Position numbers and translations under genes: made by a program | Part shown: positions 50,801-59,800 of the stretch, piece after piece | Layout: each line of letters starts with the position of its first letter | Position numbering within the stretch: the stretch's first letter is position 1 | From: Uloborus plumipes | Lineage: Eukaryota; Arthropoda; Arachnida; Araneae; Uloboridae | DNA: 64,000 nucleotides | Direction of reading: 5' to 3' | Assembly (NCBI GenBank): GCA_038373865.1 | Contig: JAXGGA010004464.1 | Coordinates: forward strand, 24,156 to 88,155 | Notes under the pieces: model-generated | What the model was told of the DNA's origin: nothing | Seen by the model: only the letters and a program-made list of their open reading frames with translations | Database searches by the model: none

Positions 50801-53800
50801 ATTTCCGCCATGTTTGCGGAGTCGGAGTCGGAATCAGAGTCCTCACAGAAGATTACTCAGAAAAGTACTTTACAAACATTATTTATCAAAACCATTTTCT
50901 TACAAAGTTAGTTTGAAGGAAATCCGACTTTAAGTTCAGGATCAACATTCAACTTAAATTCCCCGTAGACGCTAATGTTAATTTTTTTTCTGAACGGTTC
51001 AATATTGAACGAAAAATGGTTCAAATCAAAAAGCGAAATATGGGAATGTATGGGAAAGCCTCTCCGAGATCTTTCAAACAAAAAAAAGTTTATTCCATTC
51101 GGACGGTTCACTCAAAAGTTATTAGGTGGGGAAAGGTTGCTTGAACGGTTCAATGTTGAACGAAAAAATGTTCAAATTGAAAATTTAAATACGGTAATGA
51201 AGTATCCTTGCTGAGATCCTTCGAACAAAAAAAAAGTTTATTTAAATCGGACTGTTCACTCAAAAGTTATTAGGGGTGACAGCTTGTTTGAGCGGTTCAA
51301 TGTTGAACGAAAAATTGTTCAAATCGAAAATGTAGATACCGGAATGAAGTATCCTTGAAAAGATCTTTCGAACAAAAAAAAGTTTGTTCAAATCGAACTG
51401 TTCACTCAAAAGTTAGCATCGCGGGACAGGTTGTTTGAACGGTTCAAAGTTGAACCAAAAATTGTTCAAATCGAAAAATGTAGAATGGGAATGAGCTGTA
51501 CTCGCCGAGATCTTTCCAACAAAAAAAAAGTTTGTCCAAATCGGAATGTTCATTCAAAAGTTATTAGGGGGGGACCGACCCACAGTGGTCGATTTTTCAA
51601 ATCTAGCTGGACAAAAATCAAAATTTCAACATCGTTATTTTTTGGCAAAATATTTTTGTTGGCAACTGAAATATCTACAAAGCAATAAACCATGTCTAAT
51701 TTAGATGGTTAGTTCTTAGAATTTTTCCTCTAAAGGATTGAAGTACACGGATTGTAATAGTAAATTTTGTGATGCTTTAGAAGGGAGATAAAGGACTTCG
51801 GCTACCTGTTGTCTCTGTTGCTTGAAAAAAATTGTGCTTATATATTGTCATTGTGTCATCCAAGCTCATTATTCTCTTAAAGGGCCGTACATTAAATACG
51901 GATTTTAAATATACAGGGTGTCCACTCCAATCGTGGACCAATAGCTAATTTCTAAACCGTTAGAGATAAGCATATAGTTTATTTAGGAAAAAATCTCCAA
52001 ATTACGAAAGAAATTTTGGGTCTATTCAATGTTTTTCAAAAAATCAAATTTTGAAAGAGTTACGAAATTTAAATTTTTATACAGCCCCCCAGTCCTATCA
52101 ATCATATTTAGTAAAAAATTCTTGACACTGTAACGTTTAAAACTAAAAAAAAATCACTCTTCTACCACAAAAATTGACCGAGTTATGACGTTTTGAAAAA
52201 TCAAGATTTTGAATGATTTCGCATACGGTCCCTTAAGCGATCTCTCGATGACGTCATGAAATAATGCAAAATCTTGATTTTTCAAAACGTCATAACTCGG
52301 TCAATTTTTGTGGTAGAAGAGTGATTTTTTTTTAGTTTTAAACGTTACAGTGTCAAGAATTTTTTACTAAATATGATTGATAGCACTGGGGGGCTGTATA
52401 AAAATTTAAATTTCGTAACTCTTTCAAAATTTGATTTTTTGAAAAACATTGAATAGACCCAAAATTCCTTTCGTAATTTGGAGATTTTTTCCTAAATAAA
52501 CTATATGCTTATCTCTAACGGTTTAGAAATTAGCTATTGGTCCACGATTGGAGTGGACACCCTGTATTTTAAACTACGTGAAAAATTAATGAATTTTATA
52601 CCATAACACTAAAAGTTATTGGAGCAGCAAAAAAATGCTCCACAAGTCTCCGCCCTCTAAGTTATATTTTTGTGTACCGGATATGTTGACAAATGAGTGT
52701 ACAAAAGATTATACCAGGATCTTGCTGGCAATATGAGTAACGTGTCCTGAAATTGTGGATTTTTTGTTTCAAACGATGAATTTATAATCAGAGAAAATTT
52801 TCATTCAGGTGTGTGTATGTGTGGGGGGGGGGGGGAAGGGGGAGGTACTTTTTAACCAGCGGCTGATGTTATATTTATTTTTAAACCTTGTTTATCAGCT
52901 TTGTATAACTGTTAAAAAAATATTAGCGTTGTACAAAATTTTGCAATTGAAACTATAAATTTAAGTGACCTTAATGATAGTATGAAGTTAAGTGATGGAA
53001 ATACTACTAACATGTTGTGTGTAAGATTTAACGAAACATGGTGAAAGTGCGCTCTTCTATTTCTACTAAAGTTAAAAAATACATACGCATATACTTTGTA
53101 AACAAATTCCATTTGTTTATAAATATTTATTATATTTTACTTAACAGTTATTCGATGAGCTATCATAAGAGCTGTCATAAGGTTCCCAGGTTCCTTGGCA
53201 ATACAACAAAAGTCTATAGCTCGCGGCTGACCATATTTTTTTTTCAAAGAATCAGGCATTATCACGAAACTATAAAACGGAAATCTACGTCTGTAACTCA
53301 AGGCACAAACTCAAAAAAAAAAAGATGATACTTTAAACAGTTTTCGTTCAGCAGAAAAACGAGACAATGCAGAAATTGCTAAGTATGTTCTCGAAAAGGT
53401 ATTACTAAAATTTAAATGTTTTCTTGAAGCAAAAAATATTTATGCTGTAATAAAATAATAGAAACTAAGTTAAATGCAATTCAAGGACTATCAGTACCAC
53501 AGATTTTTTTTTTTTGACATAAAGCTTTAAGCGCTTATAAATCAAATATTTCGAAACTATCAAAAACAATTCATAAAAACCGTTTTCTAGGTAAAAATAT
53601 TAGAAAAAACTTAATATATGTTATTGTTCGAGTGATGACAAAGTATCCCTGTAACTACAAAGCACCAAAATAATTCTCAGACCTAAGACATACGGGACTA
53701 AATGACCTGAAGAAACTGAGTTGCAATGGAAAAGCAATTAAAATATAGACCACGGGCGTCGTTGGCGGGGGGGGACGAGGGGGACATGTCCCCCCCAATA

Positions 53801-56800
53801 TTTTGAACTGAGGAAATGTTCCTCTCAATATTTTGGAATTCTTACACTTGAGGAAAAAGAAAAAGGTCAGAGCTAGATATCATTTGTGTATCAAAATTAA
53901 ATTAGAATTACAGCCCGAACTAAAATTATAAAAACTTCCGTCTCTATATTGCACTTGATGAACCATCTGTGAATTAATCAGTTTCCTACTGTGGGCTTTT
54001 TGCGTTTTATGCCATCCTTACACGAGCAATTATTTTTCTTCTAGTAACAAAACCCGTTAAAATGTGGAAATAAGATCCAATCCCTTCATTCAACAATTGA
54101 CACTTTCCCTTTTTCTGACCACCCACCTACTCGACGGGGCATTGGAAATAATAAATGGACCTTGGGGGTTTGTATTCTTGAACCAAACAGAAAAAAAGTC
54201 CCCCTCAAGATTTGCATTCAATATATTACAACGCCGAATATACAACACTAAAAAAGTGTGGATATCTTCTTTTTGCAAAAACAAATTATATTAGAATTAG
54301 CTCCTTTGAGAACGTGGCTTAAAAATTAGGAAACGTGACAGCTTGCTATCTAAGAAATAAATTTCCTTTTGTGCACTTTTCCCCATTTCAAATATTTCTC
54401 ATGATTCTGTCGCAGATAAGACCACCCTCTTTTATTGCACTCTTCTTAACGAGGAAAGAAGACACCGTCCAGCTGCATTACAATGGGCACTAAAAAATCC
54501 CTCTGACCATCCGTAGACCCCCCCAGAGAGGAAGGGGCTTCAAGAAGGCAGTCAAGAAGGGCACTAATGTGTCCACGTGTTTAGCGATATGGTGTGAGCA
54601 AGAATTTTTTTTTTTTTGAAGAACTGCTAGAGAAGGATCTTCCTTCGTGAAAAGCGAATCCTTTCATAAAGCTTAGTGCATCGGTACGGCATCGGTAGTA
54701 CGGCACTAAAGAGTATCATATTTGGAGGCAAGATATCATGTAAGTTTTACTCATTTTATTGTTTTTGTTATAACATAAAAAAAGATATTACAAAATTTCT
54801 TGTTAACTTCATATACCTTTAATGGTAAGAGCAGGGCCGCCGTTTGGGGGGGGGGGGATACTGGACCTTTAGTACCGGGGCCCGGAGCCTTGGGGGGCTC
54901 GTAAGGTTATGAACATGTTTTTCCCGTTTTAGTGTCAATAATTTCATTAAAAAAAATCTCGCTTTCCATTGCCGATTCTCAATATGAAACAATTGCTAGT
55001 ACAAACACTAATGAATGAAACACGCTTGCGCAAAGGAAATTGCATCGCTTTTTAAAATCATCTGGCGACACAAATAACGTGAAAATAAAATCAGGTGCAC
55101 ACTTTCGTAACTAAAAAAGAAAGTATTTCAGAAAAAAAAAAATTTTTTTTTTCGCTTTTTTTTTTACAATTGCAAATGTACTGAAAGGACAGCATTAAAA
55201 TATGCAATTTGGGGGGGGGGGTTGCATGGGGGCCCGGCATTAAAATTGGTACCGGCCCCCATTGCTGGTAGCGGCGGCCCCGGGTAAAAGTGAGCACGGA
55301 GCGATTTTTAAGACATCAGTATCACAAATTGCTTATGCATAGAAGGAAATACTAATGTGCCTACAAGGGCGAATCTAGGAATTTTCAAGGGAAGGGCAAT
55401 TGGTCTTTATAACTTACTTTTATTATGAATACTGGTTCACAAATATTAATCACAAAAATTTCGGACTTGAATTCCGAAATATTTCTGGGGGAGAGGCCCA
55501 AACCTTCTTCCCCCAACATTTAAAACGTGTCTAAAAAGTGTTTTTGAGTTTCAGCAGAAAAACTACCGGTGGTGAGGTCCTCAAAAAAGGGGGCGATCGC
55601 CTCTATCGCCCCTAACTTGTATCCGTCCTTGTGTGCCCTTTAATGATACTCCCCTAACATATGTAGACTTTATATAGAGTTTTATACTAAACTGATTTTT
55701 AGCTGAAATGCTTAGTCGTATTTATTTACAATGAACATTACAAGATATTTGATTGGAATATTTTCGATGAGCATATACTAATCAGTATTAAGATCCTTAT
55801 TTTTTGATCGAAGTAATTTAAATTTTTGAGCAAGTTAAATAATACACAACAAGAGAAAATGACCTGTATTTTCGTGTTTGCTTACTAATTTTGCTTATTT
55901 TTGCAGTTACTAATTGATATACATTTTTATGAAATTTGAGTTGCAAAGAAAACGTTCAATGTTAGCAATGTTGATAAACGAAATATTTTTATTCTAAGTT
56001 AGAATTATATTTTCAAATAACTAAGAAACAGTTTACGTGAAAAATATTCTGTTTTATCTTTTAAGTGATGAAATAATAAGGCTTGTTTAGTTGAGTATTA
56101 TTTAGATAACTAAATTCTTTTTAAAAAGTTGGGACCGACAAAATATTTTATCGTTGCATTTCCATGAAAATTTGTAAAAAGAACTGAATTATCATTAAAA
56201 AAAGCAAGTTACTATTCATACAAATTATTTTTAATTGAAATTTTCAAACCTAATTTTTAACTGAGAAATTTAAATTTCAAAATGGAACTTTCAAAATTAG
56301 GTGAAAGCATCGTTATTAGCATAGGCACAATTAAAGCAAAACAAATGCTTTAATGAAGGAGAGGGTAAGAAACAATAATAAAAATTAATTAAATAAAAAA
56401 AAATATTAGAAAGATTTCTCACATATTGTTGAAGATCAAAATGCTAGATAAATATAAAGGGAATTTTTTTCCTGGCATATTACACTGCATATTAAGAAGT
56501 CAGAACTTTTTATACAATCTTCTCCCTGAAAACTTATATTTAATCCTTTTTAATTATTTGTTTTTATCAAAAGTAAAAATTATAACGTGATAAAGCAGGA
56601 TGAAAAACATTAATTTTTCTTCAAGCACTAAATTAAGCTTTTGTATTGTTATTGATCAAATGCATGAATTTTGAATACTGTAACGTGAGCATAAAATGTG
56701 AGATGTGGGAGTATAACTCTTTTTTTTTTTATTATTTATTTTGCTGCTTCAGCTTGAATAAACATATCTCTCATTAAAAAAGGAGGCGTCTCCCTTCCCC

Positions 56801-59800
56801 TCACTGTCTTTTGTCAACAATGTTTAAGATCGTCCTATATTTCGTTCTAAAGGGCTTAAACTTTTGTTTCCGACGGAGAGTTCTTAAAAATTCCTGCCCT
56901 AATATCATTGAAAGTCAACAGAAATAACTCTTTTCGAATATTTGTCTGTCCTCTTAAAATTATCAAAGATGACCCTTCAATTTTGAAAAAGTTCAAGGGT
57001 GGGCCGTAAATCTCCACTCTCCTAACATCTACGCAGATAGTCTAAAACTGCGTTTTTAAAGTTACATTTTCAAAAACAGTTCCAGGGGAGAATTCAAGAC
57101 CTACCTTTCCCTAAAACAATCAGATATGATCTATACTTGTGTTTTTAAATTTCAATATCCAAAAATATCCAGAGAAGCGCCTCTGAACGTCTTCAACTAC
57201 TACCATGGCCAAAAATTGTTTAGAATGCATTTTTCAGAAATAATTTTCTGAAAAGAGGGAACTCGAATCTCTAATCTACGTATTATTTGCAAAGATAGTC
57301 TAAAATTACGTTCTTTGCAATACAATTTCGAAAAAATCCCAGATCCCCTCTTTCCATAGCACAATCAGAGTTAGTAATGGAGTTTTTAACGTTTCGATAT
57401 CGTAAAATGGACGGATGCGTGCACTAGAACCTATTCTCCCATAACATTACCAAAGATCGTTTAAAATGCATATTTCAGACCACAAATTCCAAAAAATATC
57501 CGGGGGAGAAACCACCGTACCTCCTTACTTCTGGGTAAATAATATACTTACGATTAGGAACACATTCTCAACTCTGATCTAGTTATGACTTCCCTCTTAG
57601 AAAAGATGTTGGACCCATTTTTTTCCCTCTGTTTGAAATTAATGAGGGGTCGGCAATTTCATACCCCCCCTCCCCAATTTTTTGTCCCCGCTACGGGTCA
57701 GAATATTAACTCCTTGTGGTCCTTATTTGAAAATTACAATGTTCATTGGTCTTTACAAAGGCTAAGCATGTTTTTAAAAAACATGAATTTTTCCTAGCAT
57801 TATTACTTTTCCAAAGTCCCCCTCAATGTTCAGCAGGCAGCGACGCCCATGATATAGACTGCAGTCCTTCAGACAGTAGTTCTAGTGCAAATCTTCGTCA
57901 CAGACACTTCTTTTAATGTTGTTTTATGTTTATCTATACACATAAAAGACTACTTCTGAAACCGTATGTCCGGGCTAATCTTCCAAACTACTGGACCGAT
58001 TTTAACAATTTTTGCACCGTTAGATAGCTACAGTAACAGAGAGCAGGATAAGCTATAATTTATTTCTAAAAAGCTTAGTTTAAAAAAGTTATTATGGAAA
58101 ACAGTAAATTTCATGTAGTTTCCCCATTAAATGATTAAATTTCAGTTCATTGTTACAAAAATTTGGTTGCCTGGCAACAACAATATTAATAGTGATCATA
58201 ATGAAAATGTGAACCAAGGCTTCACTGGAGTAAGTATGAAATTTATTGCTTTCTTAGGATTTTTAGATTCATCTGTGCCAATAATCGCTAACGAGACTAA
58301 ATAAAAAGATAATTGATTTTGGCAACAGTTAGAGAACAGAAAATGTTTATAGTCAAAAAATTTCTAAGTTAGGTACATAAGATGTTTTCACCAATGTAGT
58401 CACAAGGATATAAACTAATGATGGGACTTATTTTACGTGTAATGTTTGGAAATACTTGACTCCAGTGCGATTGATTTTACAGGGTGCGACAGAGAAACTT
58501 GCTGATTTTAATTGGATGCTAATTAGCAAGGAGTGGTCAGAAAGGAGTGAGAACAGTCTCATTTTAAAGAGAGGGTCCTGAAGTTTTGTTATCTCATAGT
58601 TTAGTTGTCGCCATGCGTTGGACAAAGGAGCAACGAGCGTTCGCCGCCGAATCTTATTTTTCAAATAATCTTTGGGTGGTCGCCACTAAACGTGCCTTCC
58701 GAACTCGGTTCAAAATTCAGCCCGTTGTTCCCATTCCTGGCTGGGAATCGACTGTTTTGTGGGTGAAAACATTCAGGTAAAGTGAGGGTGTGGCAAACAA
58801 AGGCCCAGGAGGTCAACGGATTTCCAGAACCCTAGAAAACGTCGAAAAAGTGAGGGAGTCGTTTTTGCGCTCTCCCAGTCGTTCGGCGCGTAAACAAGCT
58901 GCTGCTTTGGGGATTTTTGATTGGACACTGAGACGAATTCTTCACAACGAACTCCAGTTTCATCCCTACAAACTTGCTGTGGTTCACCAGTTGAGTGATA
59001 ACGTCTCCTTGAAAAAGAACGTACCGTGGCCGGCCCGCTCTTCCGATTTGACACTATGTGACTTTTTTATGAGGGTATCTCAAATCGATCGTTTGCAACG
59101 ACAAGCTCCGGACCCTGCAACGCCTGATGGAGAACAGCATCCGGCTTGCTATTACCAACATCCCATCAGTCGATATGCTCGAAAGAGTGCAACAAATCTA
59201 GGGTACATGAGTGCATCATTAACAGGGGCCGTCATTCTTCCCGATGTAGTTTTTAAATCTAAGTAATATAAAAATTCAGAATGGGTACCATATCTTATAA
59301 AAAGTAGTAAACTGATACATGATGTACTTTTCCCTTAGTTGACTTTTCAAATCTGCAAGTTTCTCCGCCGCACCCTGTACCAAGCTTATAACATTTCCGA
59401 TTTACCTAAACATTATTTGTAGCTTGCAGTTTTATTTAAGGTGTGTAATAGTTTGTGTTTTTTAGTTTGTTCACTCAGAAAAAAATTGCCATTGTTTACA
59501 GAAGTAGCCATTGTGTGTATAGATATGCACTTTACTGTTGAAAAATTCATGAACGAGTGTCACTAAAACACCATACCCGGCAGAAACCCGGGCAGGGCCG
59601 GGTACCCGGCTAGTTATTGATATAACAACAATATTAAAACTTAAGACTCGATTTGACAAGCCAAAGTATTTTTGTCCAGCTGGACTGGCAAAATCGACCA
59701 CTGTGCGACCGACCGATGCACAAATTCCCCATCTCAATACCCTACTTTCAAATTTTTAATTTTTCGATATTCATTTCACCTTTTTTTTTTTTTTAACTTG

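Larger units (their letters stand above)
53751..57851. mobile_element. 4.1-kb nested hAT element
   Basis: CACGGGCGTCGTTG at the left and CAGCGACGCCCATG at the right, with a perfect 8-bp duplication ATATAGAC (53743-53750, 57852-57859). It contains at least two further hAT insertions (54832-55282, 55364-55631) and the decayed 120-bp repeat at 56800-57540. Short frames (e.g. 54064-54294) show no recognisable transposase. Confidence 0.85.
57933..59613 (+). mobile_element. Helitron carrying a mariner relic
   Basis: Starts A|TCTATACACATAAAAGAC and ends with a cccggg/cccgg hairpin (about 59577-59609) then CTAG (59610-59613) and T. Its 'aaactactggaccgatttta' block resembles text in the Helitron at 25097 and at 145-165. 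A TA-flanked TIR element sits inside. Confidence 0.8.
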
